Shown here: in pieces, positions 54,401 through 64,000 of the stretch
Layout: each line of letters starts with the position of its first letter
Position numbering within the stretch: position 1 is the stretch's first letter
Assembly: GCA_009829735.1 (NCBI GenBank)
Contig: CM020618.1
Coordinates: forward strand, 3,284,882 to 3,348,881
Direction: 5' to 3'
DNA: 64,000 nucleotides
Source of the DNA: Pyropia yezoensis
Taxonomy: Eukaryota; Rhodophyta; Bangiophyceae; Bangiales; Bangiaceae
Translations under genes and position numbers: made by a program
The notes under the pieces: generated by a model
Databases searched by the model: none
Told to the model about the DNA's origin: nothing
Seen by the model: only the letters and a program-made list of their open reading frames with translations

Positions 54401-55666
54401 TCGTGTTCCAAGGCCAGGGTCCAAGGGAGGCGGACGACCAACCCGCTCACGCTGTTCCCCGCAACGGAGCCCTTCAAGGACATGTGCCTTGACCTCTTTG
54501 GCCCCTTACCCTGGACCGTCAGCAGGAACTGGTACCTTCTTGTTATTGTGGACCGGTTTACTAAGCTGACCCGAGTGGTTCCCCTTGGCAGCCAGGACGC
54601 GGCAGTGGTGGCGTCGGCTTTTCTGGATACGTGAGTGGCTTCCTATGGTCCCATGGAGACCCTACTAACGGACAATGGGCCCCAGTTAGCGTCCACATAC
54701 TTCCGTGGCGTTTGCGGGCTCCTTGGGATCAAGCATGTTACCTCCACCACGTACCATCCCCAGACCCAAGGACAGGTGGCGCGGTTTAATCGTACCATAG
54801 TGGCCCAGCTCCGCACGTACGTTGAGGACCACCAGGACCATTGAGACGAGTTGGCTTCCGTGCTCACGGTTGCCTATAACACGAGGCCCCAACAGTGTAC
54901 CGGTGTGGCTCCGTTTGAGTTCGTGATCCCTGACCGGGTCCGCACCTTTGCCCTGGACAAGCTCTCTGGTTCCCTGTACCGTAAGGAGCCCACTGGTACC
55001 GCGCGACAGGTCCGAGAGGCGAGACGGGCCCATCTAAGGAACTTGGCCTTTACGGTCCGTAAAAACCTGGACCTGGCACAGAAACATTACAAGAGAGGGT
55101 ACGACAAGCGGGTCACTCCGGTCAACGACGCCCTACGTATCGGGGACTGGGTCTAGGTGGAGACCAATGATGATAGCCGGCAGAGGTTGGACCAGAAGGT
55201 CAAGGGTCCCTATCGTATCGTGGACCGGGACGGGCACACATTCACGGTTCTGGTCGAGGGGATCCGTGACAGGGTAAGCCGTGACCATGTGGCCCGGGCA
55301 CCTACGCCTGCTGGACACACTGACTCCACGTCCCGTTTACACGGGCCACAAGACCCAGTTGTACCTATGGACTACGAAGACTCAGGCACCCCTTTTGTCT
55401 GGGAACGTTTTGTGGGCCACGACCGGGACAGTGATGGGAACCTGAGGCTCCTAGTCCGCTGGTGGGGGTACGCCGAGTCCGAGGACACATGGGAACCGTG
55501 CCATATGTTCGACAGGGCTAAGGTTGTTCAGTACTGTGAACGTGCTGGTACCGAGCCCACACTGCGGGAGGAAGAGGCCGTGGCACTACTGGAACCCTTT
55601 AAGGCTATCTATGCTGTGTGGCCCTGGAACCATGAACCGGGTGCGGATCTGTGGCCCCGTTGCTAA
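51417..55666 (+). pseudogene. pol: Pol polyprotein of element D with five in-frame stops
   Basis: A single frame, -1 to gag, carries protease (VLDTGAGPSVV near 51730, LILGMDC), reverse transcriptase (FCVDYRRLN, YLDDIIVFS near 53167), RNase H (NTDASATQIGC, TERECLAVVWA, RTDHTALKWML), integrase (CTSCSKAR finger, LDLFGPLP, LTDNGPQ, then GQVARFN) and chromodomain (LLVRWWGYAESEDTWEP near 55450-55500). Stops: TAG 51695, TAA 52163, TGA 54632, TGA 54842, TAG 55154. 54632 and 54842 align with Trp in element A and 52163 with Gln. In the integrase, Glu of the DDE triad (VERFN in the relatives) is Ala. Old and inactive. Confidence 0.9.
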
Positions 55667-57535
55667 CCTTGGGCCAGGCACCCTTTACTCGGTCCAGTGG
55701 GTCCCCATGGCCAAGGGCTGGTCCAGATACTCGAGTAGGTGGGCAGGTTGGTGGTTCGACTCGGGGCATCAAGGGCGACATTTAGTACCTGCAAAGATTT
55801 TTTCATGGGAGGCTACTTTGTTGTCACCGTCGTGGCGACCATCGTGTTCCCCGGCATCGAAATCGGCTAAGTCGCATCTTCTTCCCCGGGCGTGGGAGCG
55901 GATTAGAGGTGTTGCAAGACTGTGGGATCAAGAATTTATTACTATCTGGTGTTGCAACGCCATTGTTGCTTACACCAAATCCCACTCCCGCCTCTCACCC
56001 CACGACCCCATACGACCTTGTACGCCCTCCTCGGTGGTGGCTGGTGCGGCGGGCACCCCCCCCCCCCGTGACCTTCGCGTGGGTCCATGCTAACCTCGAC
56101 GGTGCCCTCTTGCCGGTCGGTGCCCATACTACGGGGGACCAGTGTGCCTTGCCTCGCAGCGGGTGCCTTGTGCGACGTGCCTGCCGAGGTCACCTTGGTT
56201 GCCCCTTGGTATCTTGTGCCCCTTGTACCTTGTCCAACGTTGCCCTGACTTGGTCCTCGTGGTCCCGTTGTACTAGTTGACTCCTTGATCCCGTGGTCCA
56301 TAGTGACCTTGTTGCCCGTTGTTCCCGCGATGGTCCTTGAGGCCCGGCGAGCCCGTTAGCGCTTGACCCCCTCGCCGTACGGGATGGGATCTCTTGGCCG
56401 TTGCCCGTTGGCACCGTCACCTTGGTACTGGAGCCCATGGGCACCCTGTCCGTCTTGCTCCCGTTGGTCCGCTCGTGGCCCACGCCCGTATCGGGGCCGA
56501 CACGTCCGGGATCCATCTCGGCAGCTCGACCAACGCGTACGACTGTCCCGGACCACGTTCCTCTTGGTCCATGTTGTTTCCACCTGGCCCTGCAACCGGT
56601 ACGCCTTGAACGCCGGGAGCCCCTTGACCCGCTGCGCCTTGAACGATGGGACCGCCTTGGGCCCCAGGTACGGCCGCACCCACAGGCACGCTGGGACCGC
56701 CAGGAACCGTCGGGCCCTTACCAGCCGACGCGCTCGTCGCGGCGCGGCCGGGCTCCATGGGACGGGGTAACAGGACACGGTGTGGGAAAGTGGGGTACCA
56801 GGGGGAACGGGTGCGTGGGAACGTTGAAAAGGGGAACGGGTAGAGGGAACGATTGAGGAGCCCACGGGGAAGCGTATCGGGGAAGATGGTGCGTTGGGGT
56901 CCCGATCGCGGGGAACGAGGGAGCCCGTGAGGGCCCTCTTATCCCTGTGTCCCCACCCCGACGGAACCTAGGCTGCGCCCGTGTGCCGCCGGCCCCCGTC
57001 CGCATCCCGACGCCACCTCACCCACCCCACGGGCCGAGCGCCACATGGGGAGGGCGAGGGGAGGAGGAATGCAGGCGGGCGGCCGGCGCGGCCTGCGCCA
57101 CACCCCCCTAGTTACCCTGTGCGTGGCCCTTGGTCTCTCCCGTACCGCCCTGGTCAGTCTGCCCGGGACTCTCTTCCTCGAGACACTTGTCGGGGGGGAC
57201 CCTGTTTGCAGACACTGGCCCCACGTCCCGTTCGTTGTGACCCTGGTGTAACCCTGTCGGACCCTTTTCAGTCGCTCTCCCCGGTTTCCCTGTTGGCCGG
57301 CGGGACGCTCGGCCCTAGTGAGGGGGCCATGTGGCGTTGTGGCCCTCAGGTACCGTTGGGACCCAGGAGGCTGACTTGGGACCCGGCTGGCAGCGTTACG
57401 TGGAACCACGCGCTGGCTTGGGATCCCTGCATCGGTGGCCCGGGGCAGTGGCGACACGCCCGGTGCCCTGATTGGTCCCCCGGAGCGGAGGACTTGCCGG
57501 GTTGGGGCATACTGACCTTCGGGTTATTTGTTTGA
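55667..57535. other. Region 3' of pol D, no intact gene; possible decayed antisense ORF
   Basis: In A and C a large antisense ORF occupies this position. Here the minus strand shows only broken Gly/Pro/Gln/Thr-rich pieces (about 55942-56301, 56190-56516, 56417-56758), including GPGGNNMDQEERGPG-type sequence resembling a low-complexity N-terminus. That is compatible with a degenerate antisense ORF but not proof. No LTR end was recognised. Confidence 0.4.
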
Positions 57536-58504
57536 TTTTTCGCATTTATTTTCCTTGCGTGATTTCGTGTCTTTCCCCTTTTTCCCACTGTGTTTTTTTT
57601 GGGGATTGACATTTGTGTGTGGGGGGATTTCGCTTGCTTTTCGTGTTTTGGCCCTGTGAGCGGCCGGTGCCTTGCTGGCACTTGGCCCGCTGGAGGTGCC
57701 CTCTGGGGGCCTCGCTCTGGGCCCCTGGAGGGGCCAGGGGGGGAGGTTCTTGAGGGGTGCTCCGGGGTTCTCCCCGGGGCGATCTTGTAAAATCAACAGT
57801 GCTTTGGGTTCCTTCTTCCTCGGGCTTTTGTCCTGTTTACCTCTGCCTCGTATCGTGGCGGGCGAGTGGACCAGCAAGGGCTCTTACCTGCTCCTTCCTG
57901 GACTCCGGACTGTGGTCTCTGTGTGTGTGTTTGTGGTTTGTTGTTCCGGGAACCTAGGTTCCATAACGCTACACGGGGCTGGGCAGGGTGGTGAAGGAGG
58001 AGCGGGGGAGGGGTGGCGGGAGGGGTGGGGGGAGGGGGGGTGAGGGGGAAGGGGGGGGGCGGGACCCGATCTTGTCCACGTCCGCGGGCAACCGCAGGCA
58101 GGGAGCCGCCCACGGCAAAGTCTTTCGCGGACGCGGCTGGCCGGATCCCCACCCGGCCGGGTCGCCGCATATCCCTTATGCGTGCACCGGCCACCCGGGA
58201 CGTGGCAGTCGGTGGTGGCCACGGTAATTAAAAGAAAGCACATTAAATACTACAATCGATAACAAAGAACGTTGAAATACAACAATCGATGCTGACCATG
58301 ACGCACCCGCACGGCCGGACTGCCCCCCCCCCCCCCGCCCGCTCTATCCTCAGGCCCTCCCTTCAGGCGCACCGCTCACATTGATTGTCCTGGCGGACCC
58401 AGGCCGCGGTGCAACGCACCTGCAGCCGCGCCACATCCGTGCACGTGCGGTGTGTGGGCCTGCATGGGGCGCGCACGCCGTGTGCTGGGGGGACTTCAGA
58501 GGAG

Positions 58505-58505
<1 letters not shown>
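57536..58505. other. Gene-free stretch with a long purine-rich tract
   Basis: It contains a T-rich/G-rich segment (57536-57660) and a purine-rich tract of about 75 bases (about 57990-58065). The latter could be a polypurine tract of D or simple sequence. Further on is an AT-richer stretch (58225-58300) with two copies of ACAATCGAT. No gene supported. Confidence 0.45.

Positions 58506-58537
<32 letters not shown>
58506..58537 (+). repeat. 32-base poly-G run
   Basis: Uninterrupted G from 58506 to 58537. Such a tract can form G-quadruplexes and is also error-prone to sequence, so its length is uncertain. Confidence 0.95.
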
Positions 58538-58538
<1 letters not shown>

Positions 58539-58615
58539 GGGGAGCTTGGAAGGACGCGCTGCCTGACGGTTTGGAAGCACACTGCCAAGACGGCCGACGG
58601 CTGAGCAGAGCACTG

Positions 58616-58711
58616 TGTGGTACGACTGTGCTCCGGAAAGGGAACCAACTACCACACTGGCTATGTGGTACGACTGTGCTCCGGGAAGGGAATTAACAAC
58701 CAGACTGGGTG
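58616..58711. repeat. 48-bp tandem repeat, about two copies
   Basis: TGTGGTACGACTGTGCTCCGG recurs at a spacing of 48 bp, followed in both copies by similar AAC-rich sequence and a CA-ACTGGG ending. No gene. Confidence 0.75.
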
Positions 58712-58861
58712 CGTGCGTCGCGGCGAGGGAGGCAAGTGGACTTCGACTCGCAACACACAGTCAGCAGGTGTCTATGGACAAGAAGAAAATCATGCATACC
58801 TCCTACTGGTCGGGGTATGGGTGCCGCCAACCCCACACCCCTGCGAGGGCTGGTCGCGCCG

Positions 58862-61423
58862 TCAACAGTACAGCTTTCCAATGAGCAGATCAAGGGCCAT
58901 TCGCAGCCGGAGATTGGCGAGTGCCTCTGCGCCAACGACGGGTGGGATGGGGACTCCCAGGCTCAAGCAGTCCGCAAAGAGGAGCATGAAAACGCCACAG
59001 CTGCTGCCATCGGTCTGGTAGGGTAGGCCCCGACGGACGACGATGCCGTCCCAGCAGGTTTCGTCTGCGACGCGTGCCGCCTCCGCTGCCGCGCGCGTCG
59101 CGGCAGCCGCAGCGCCAGCGCGCGCGTCCCCACCGTCGCAGCCGTCGTCGCAGCCGTCGAGCCGCGCGTCCGCCACATTCGATTTCGCCGCCGCCGCCGC
59201 CGCCGCCGCCACCACAGCGACCTCGTCCCTGTCCCACTGGCACGATGCAGAGAGCACTCCGGGTCGTACGTGCCGTGACCGGAAAGAGTTGAAGAACCGT
59301 ACGCACCTGCGCACAGGGTTGATTTATGCGAGGCACCAGCGGTTACCGCCCTCGCGGATGGGCACCAGTATGGAGTGTAGTGCACAGACGTCCACCCCTG
59401 CCCCGCACGCCCACCTCGATACACGCGCATGGTCACCTCGAACGACCGACTGCTGGTGGTCCGTCGCTGCCCCGCGGGGGTCCCCGCCGGTCAGCGTCGT
59501 GAAAAAGAAGGTGTTCCAGCAGTGGGACTGTGCTGGGTCCAGTCGCCGCTTCTGGATGGGCTCCTCAACCGCTGCGGCGTCGCCGGCAGCAGCGACACTC
59601 GGGCCTGCAGCATGCGGTTCCTTATTCCTCTCGCCGTCGCCGTGTGCAGGATGTGTGGCCACCTCAGTCCCGTCCGACATCAAAAAGGCCACCCGGTCTT
59701 CGCATGCCTCCGGCCCCGTCGTAGGTGTCGCTTTCCCGGTCTCTCGCGGCGGCTGGCTTCCCTCCTGTGCCACCGGAGGAGCGTGGACGGGCTTGACTTG
59801 CCCCGCTGCGTCACCGACGCCGCCGCGAGCTTCCTGTCCAGCGTGCTCAGATGCGCCCCCAGGTGACCCGACTCGCCCGCCCCGGCGACCCGTGTCAGGA
59901 CCCTTCACGGTCGCGACCTTGTCCTTTGTCGACGATGACGACGCGTCGCCCCGTCTAACGCGAGTATTCATCAACCCAACGTACGCGTTGATGACATTGT
60001 CGTTGAGCCACATGGTGGTATCGGAGAGCCGTCGCTAATCGCCCGCCGTGATGTCCGTCATCGAGCCGTGCACGCCAGGCACATGAAAAAGCACCGTCTT
60101 ACTTCGTCGACCGGTCGGCAGCCCTTTGATGAACGCCACACAGTCCGGTGGCAGGGGCTCCAAAAACAGGGCGCCAACGCGAGCAGTCGCTCCTACCGGA
60201 AGCTTTGGTGGTCGACGAGGCGCCCTCTTCTGTGGCTGCACCGGCTTGTTGAGTTTCTCAGGGGTCTTTGCATCGGCGGCAGTGTCCGCCATGGTGGTGG
60301 GGGTGGCGGTGGCCGCAGTCGTTCCCGCATCGTCCACATGTGCGGACCCGGAACCGTTTGATCCTTCGCCCACTAGCCGAAACCGCACCGCGCGTTGCAG
60401 TGCGTGCCGGTCCCACCTCCACACGCGCTGCCGCGGAAGGGGCCGCACGCCCACCTCCGATGCACCGCCGCCTGGGACAGCACGCTGGCCCATGACAAAC
60501 GGTGCCACCTCGTACGCGATGGCCGGCTCCAAGTGGACCTCGTCCTGCTGCCCCTGCTGCTCTTGGTATTGCTGCTGCTGCTGCGGCTGGCTCTGGTCCT
60601 CTTTCGCACAAGAATCTGCGCGATCTGCCCGACCTGGGGCCCCCGCCGGTACCAGCGATGGTGGTGCCGTGAACCTGTCTATAGCCGCACCTTGCACGAC
60701 GCCCAACAAGAAGCCCTCTTCCACAGAGCGCTTGGACGGCGCACACGCCAACACCTGTGCCACTCGGCGTGCCACTACCACAGCCCGCGCTGCGCGCTTC
60801 GACGCCGCACTCCCTGCTTTGCCTGCCACGCGCTCCTCGACAAGCAGCCCTCCCGCCGGGCCTCCACCCCCCCTGTGGCGCCGACCACGAGCGGCGCTGG
60901 CGACGACGCCGGCGCCGGTGGCGGTGGCTGCGGCGGTGGCTGCGGCGTCTGCGGCATGAACCGAACAGCCAACAGCGGCAGAACGGGCCGCAGCAATCGC
61001 CGCGGCAGCACTGGGGTGCAAGACCCCCAAAAGGGGAAGCGGCGCACGTCCCTTGTCCGTTCGGTGGCCCGCACGCCTACCCCCCGCCTGGGGCCCACAC
61101 AGCTGGGTTTGCCTGCGTTGACGCGGCGGCTGTTCGGAATGGTAGCTGGCGGACCGCCCACTGGACCGCCAACTGTCCGCGCCATCGCCGCCGGCATCAC
61201 CTTCGCCTTCGCCGTCGCCATCGCCGTCGCCCCCGACGCTGGCTACGTTATCCGTCGCCGTCGCCTGTGCACGAGAGCGCTTTCTACCCGCCACCGCGCT
61301 GTCGGTCGCACAGGGAGCGCCCTCTGTGGCAGGGTCCGTCGGTGGCCCGGCGGCCGTTTGGGCGGCTGACGTTTGCGCCGCAGGTGCAGCCGTCGAGGGT
61401 GACCCCGTCATCTTTGCCGCCAC
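58862..61423 (-). pseudogene. Ulp1/C48-type SUMO-protease-like gene, inactivated
   Basis: One minus-strand frame of about 850 codons, interrupted by TAG at 60035-60037 and TAA at 59324-59326. The N-terminal 460 residues are Ala/Gly-rich with a Gln run (SQPQQQQQYQEQQGQQ). The C-terminal part shows the C48 layout: MWLNDNVINAYVGLMN, SHCWNTFFFTTL, ILVPIREGGNRWCLA, FFNSF, and QTDGSSCGVFMLLFADCL with the catalytic Cys. The catalytic His (HW in the family) is Arg here, and the Asp (DS) is Asn, so it would be inactive even without the stops. Ala/Arg-rich insertions lie between the blocks. Such proteases occur as host genes and as passengers of DNA transposons (for example some MULEs). No transposon ends were found around this one. 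Confidence 0.72.
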
Positions 61424-62333
61424 TCCCGCCGCCGCCGCAGACGGCCGTTGTGGCGCCGGTACGAGGGACCGGTCAGTAATTGATGGTAGATGAAAGGGGG
61501 GGGGGGGGGGGGGGGGGGGGGGCCCACGGCAGCCGCCACTGCCTTAGCCGGCGCCACAACAGCAGCCGGCCACCGCCGCCCTCACCGCCACCGCCGCCGC
61601 CGTGGGCGGCGCACGTGCAAGCAGAGGACGGTGGGGACCCTCTCGGGAGATGGGGGGGGGGGGGGGGGGAAGGGAAGCAGCCAAGCACGGGAGCCAACGA
61701 TGGCGACTGGAGCGACGGCACGGTGCGTGGAGCCGAGTGCACTGGGCGGCCGAATGGTATGTGTGCACGTCTGTACGCGGCCGCGGCCGCGACGCCGGGC
61801 GTGGCAGGGACTGTGGAAATTTTTGTCCGCCTGGGCTCCCCCCCCTGCACGATGTGCCACGTACCTGAGTGCTCCTTGCAACGCTCCGTTTTTGTCGTCG
61901 CTCACATTTCGCAGCAGTTGAAACTTTCAAAAAAATGAATTGCAAGCTTCGTAAAGCTTGGCTGTCTGGCGTAGATTTAGAGGGTAACCGTATATATTTT
62001 TGCGAGTGACTCGTGCCCTGCCTTTGGGAGAGAGTCGACGGCCAGGGCCCCCGCCCACCACAGCCAATCACCGCGACGCGCGAAATTTGGGCCGCACGCC
62101 ATGTCGGCATACAGCGGGACGCCTGTGCCGCACGCTCCCCCGACCCTCCGACTCACAATCGCCGTCGGGCGGTCACGCACAGGGCGGCCAGGCACGCCCG
62201 CACGCTCGCCACTCTGCTTCTGTGTTGCCCGTGCTGCGTGCCCTGGCCTTACATGCCCCTGCCCTCAAGGCAAACCCACGCGCTGCTCGACGGCGGAGCT
62301 GCCCCTCCCGCCGCGTCGCCCGCCCGCCGGACC
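61424..62333. other. Intergenic region with poly-G runs
   Basis: Between the divergent Ulp1-like and Ala-rich genes. It holds G27 (61496-61522) and G18 (61652-61669) runs, an otherwise GC-rich middle and an AT-richer patch near 61910-62000 that contains TATATATT (61990-61997). That patch could hold a promoter for the plus-strand gene at 62334, but this is weak. Confidence 0.45.
61496..61522 (+). repeat. 27-base poly-G run
   Basis: Uninterrupted G; a second run of 18 G lies at 61652-61669. Confidence 0.95.
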
Positions 62334-64000
62334 ATGGGGAAACGTAGCCGCCCTCGTTTGGCAGATGCAGGCGGCGGCAGCAGCAGCAGCGGGGCGGGGA
62401 GCAGCCTCAGAGGGGGCGCCGTGCCCTCGGCGCCTGCCTCAACAGCGGGGGCAACGGCCGCCCCGGCGGTGCCGTCGATGCCGGTGCCGGTGGTGCCGGC
62501 GGTGACGCCCTTGGTGGCGCCGCCGGTACCAGTGGTGGCGGCGGTGACGTCCGTGGTGGCGCCGCCGGTACCGGTGCCGCCGGCGGCGGCGGTGCCGCCG
62601 GTGCCGGTGGTGGCGGTGCCGGCAGGGATGCCCGTGGCGGCGCCGGCGCCGGTGGTGGCGGTGCCGGCGGTGATGCCTGTGATGACGCCGACGCCGGCGG
62701 CGGTGCCGGCGGCGGTGCCGGCGGCGGTGCCCAGGGTGGCGCCGGCCGCGGTGCCGGGGGTGGCGCCCGTGGTGGTGGTGGCGGCGGCGGCAGCGGCGCC
62801 GGGGGGCGCTGACGCACCGGCGCCCGGAGGGGGCGTGGCAGACGGCGCCGCCGCGGGCAGCGGCGCCGTGCCCGCCACTGGCGCGGGCGTGCTGCCGGTG
62901 CCGGTCGCGGCCTTTCCGCCGCTGGAGCCACCCGCCAATCGGCCAACGCGCGCCCACAACGCGATTGAGTGTGACCTGCGGTGGGTCATGCTGTCCATGG
63001 GGGGGGAGCCCCTGCCACCGCCGGCGGAGAAGGCGGCCCCGGGGGAGGCTGGCCACGTGCTGAGCCAGACGGAGAGAAACAAGCGGCGCGTCCTACGTCG
63101 ACGCGCGTGGGTGGAGCGCAGCCTGCCGCTCGTGGCCGCCCGCCTGCAGCGCCTGTATGCCGCTAGAGACGGGCGCGCCTGGGCGGCGCACGCCTACCTG
63201 CAGGAAAACCAGCGGACGTTGGCGGCCACTGCGGTGCGGCTCGGCGTCCGACCGCTCCCGCCACCGCCGCCGCCAGACGCCCCGCCCTCTGGCGTGCCAC
63301 TCGCAGCAGCAGCGCCGGCGGCGGGCGACCTGGCAACGGCGGCGGCCGCGGCAGGGGCAGGGGCGGCGGCGGCGGCGATGCCGGCGGCGGCGGCAGCGGG
63401 GTCAGGGGCGTCGGCGGTGCCGGCGGCGGCGGCCACGGGCGACCTGGAAGCGGCGGCGGCAGGCGACCAGCAGCAGCGCCGGCGGCGGGCGACCTGGCAA
63501 CGGCGGCGGCGGCGGCCGCGGCAGGGGCTGCGGCGGTGCCGGCGGCGGCGGCGGCGCCGTTGGCATGTGGCACGACTTTCACAGCAGCGGGGCCGGCGAC
63601 AGGGGCAGCGGCAGCGGCGGCCGTCGCGGCAGGAGCAGCGGCAGCCGCGGTGTCGTGGCCACCGGCGCTGCTGGCTGGCGGCACGACTTTCGAAGCAGCG
63701 GAGCCGGCGGCGGGCGATCTGGTAGCGGCGGCGGCCGCGGCAGGGGCAGGGGCGGCGGCGGTGCCGGCGGCGGCGGTGCCGGCGGCGCCGGAGGCGGCGC
63801 CGTTTGCTGGCGGCACGACTGCTGTGGCGGCCGCTGCGGCCGGTGTACGCGCAACCGAGGAGGCGGGGGGCCCGGCAGATGCCAGAACTGAGCCCGGGTT
63901 GGAGACCCCCGGGTGCAAGCGCCCCCGTGACCAGACTGGGGCCGACGACGCCACGAGGGCCACAGTGGGACCGGCCGTGTCCGCCGCCGGGTTGCCGGCG
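62334..64000 (+). CDS. Ala/Val/Pro-rich protein, partial, one apparent frameshift
   Basis: It starts at ATG 62334 in a strong context (ACCATGG): MGKRSRPRLADAGGG. A Val/Pro/Ala minisatellite-coded stretch follows (about 62430-62810). Next is a more complex, basic region (about 62940-63260: NAIECDLRWVMLSMGGEPL, TERNKRRVLRRRAWVERSL, AHAYLQENQRTLAATAVRLG) and then Ala-rich repeats. The frame from the ATG ends at 63725. At about 63470 the repeat shifts phase, and the alternative frame carries repeated GTTF-x-AA units and continues open to the window end. A repeat-length change or sequencing error probably explains this. No named domain; function unknown. The basic middle region is the best evidence for a real protein. 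Confidence 0.5.
62460..62780 (+). repeat. GGTGCCGGCGGTG-type minisatellite
   Basis: Repeats of 15-27 bp built on GCCGGTGGTGGCGGTGCC encode Val/Pro/Ala in the frame of the gene at 62334. Simple-sequence expansion inside a coding region. Confidence 0.7.
63300..63830 (+). repeat. GCGGCGGGCGACCTGG-type coding repeats
   Basis: GGCGGCGGGCGA(C/T)CTGG(C/T)A recurs near 63320, 63490 and 63708, with GCACGACTTTC near 63570, 63684 and a variant near 63815. In the appropriate frame the units read AAGDL(A/V)AA and GTTF-x-AA. The repeats change frame relative to each other at about 63470. Confidence 0.65.

Larger units (their letters stand above)
42752..55666 (+). mobile_element. Ty3/gypsy element D, 5'-truncated and split by element E
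   Basis: The internal region begins abruptly in gag at the edge of the C LTR and is interrupted at 43236-50805 by element E. It then continues with the rest of gag, the frameshift site and pol to 55666. No LTR of D was recognised on either side. Closest in layout and sequence to A. All coding parts are damaged. Confidence 0.87.

Noticed and set aside
2893..55156. Codon reassignment or selenocysteine/pyrrolysine reading to explain in-frame stops
   Set aside because: TAG, TGA and TAA all occur at such sites, neighbouring elements use Trp codons there, and intact genes here end at each of the three stops. Decay or sequence error is simpler.
55942..56758. Collagen-like protein on the minus strand
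   Set aside because: Gly-x-y periodicity is broken, the frame changes several times, and no long open frame exists.

Overview
This window looks like repeat-dominated nuclear DNA from a GC-rich eukaryote, most plausibly an alga; a bangiophyte red alga (Porphyra/Pyropia type) is one candidate, but nothing here fixes the taxon. The evidence is Ty3/gypsy LTR retrotransposons with chromodomains, very GC-rich simple-sequence and minisatellite blocks, long poly-G tracts, no bacterial-style operons, and a 500-N scaffold gap.

Layout. (A) 1 to about 8360: a plus-strand Ty3/gypsy element with gag, pol (protease, RT, RNase H, integrase, chromodomain) and a large convergent ORF on the opposite strand. 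(B) About 9159-16309: a heavily decayed minus-strand relative, with primer-binding site and one candidate LTR. 16985-19407: a decayed zinc metalloprotease gene resembling the DUF5117/DUF4953 family. 19.4-26.9 kb: no recognisable intact gene; inverted-repeat remnants of DNA-transposon type, hairpins, minisatellites and CCG/GCG low-complexity DNA. (C) 26895-42751: a minus-strand element with both LTRs, PBS, polypurine tract, gag, pol and a convergent antisense ORF. It contains a 500-N gap and an approximately 4.5 kb near-identical duplication on the two sides of the gap, which is probably an assembly artefact. Removing it leaves an element of about 10.8 kb. (D) 42752-55666: a plus-strand element, 5'-truncated where it meets C and split inside gag by (E) 43236-50805, a complete plus-strand chromovirus with 921-bp LTRs differing at 5 positions and a CCGAC target-site duplication. 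55.7-58.8 kb: low-complexity DNA downstream of D. 58862-61423: a decayed minus-strand Ulp1/C48-like protease gene. 62334-64000: an Ala/Val/Pro-rich plus-strand ORF that runs off the window.

How the parts work together. In A-D gag ends in Gly-Asn/Lys-Glu-stop, where a GGGAAA(C/A) heptamer sits in correct phase for -1 ribosomal frameshifting into pol. E has CCCAAAA in correct phase at its own gag/pol junction. In A and C a third large ORF lies 3' of pol on the opposite strand, and the two antisense proteins appear distantly homologous. E instead carries an extra ORF 5' of gag with two U1/matrin-type C2H2 zinc fingers. Every pol in the window carries in-frame stops, many at conserved Trp codons, so none of these copies looks autonomous as assembled.
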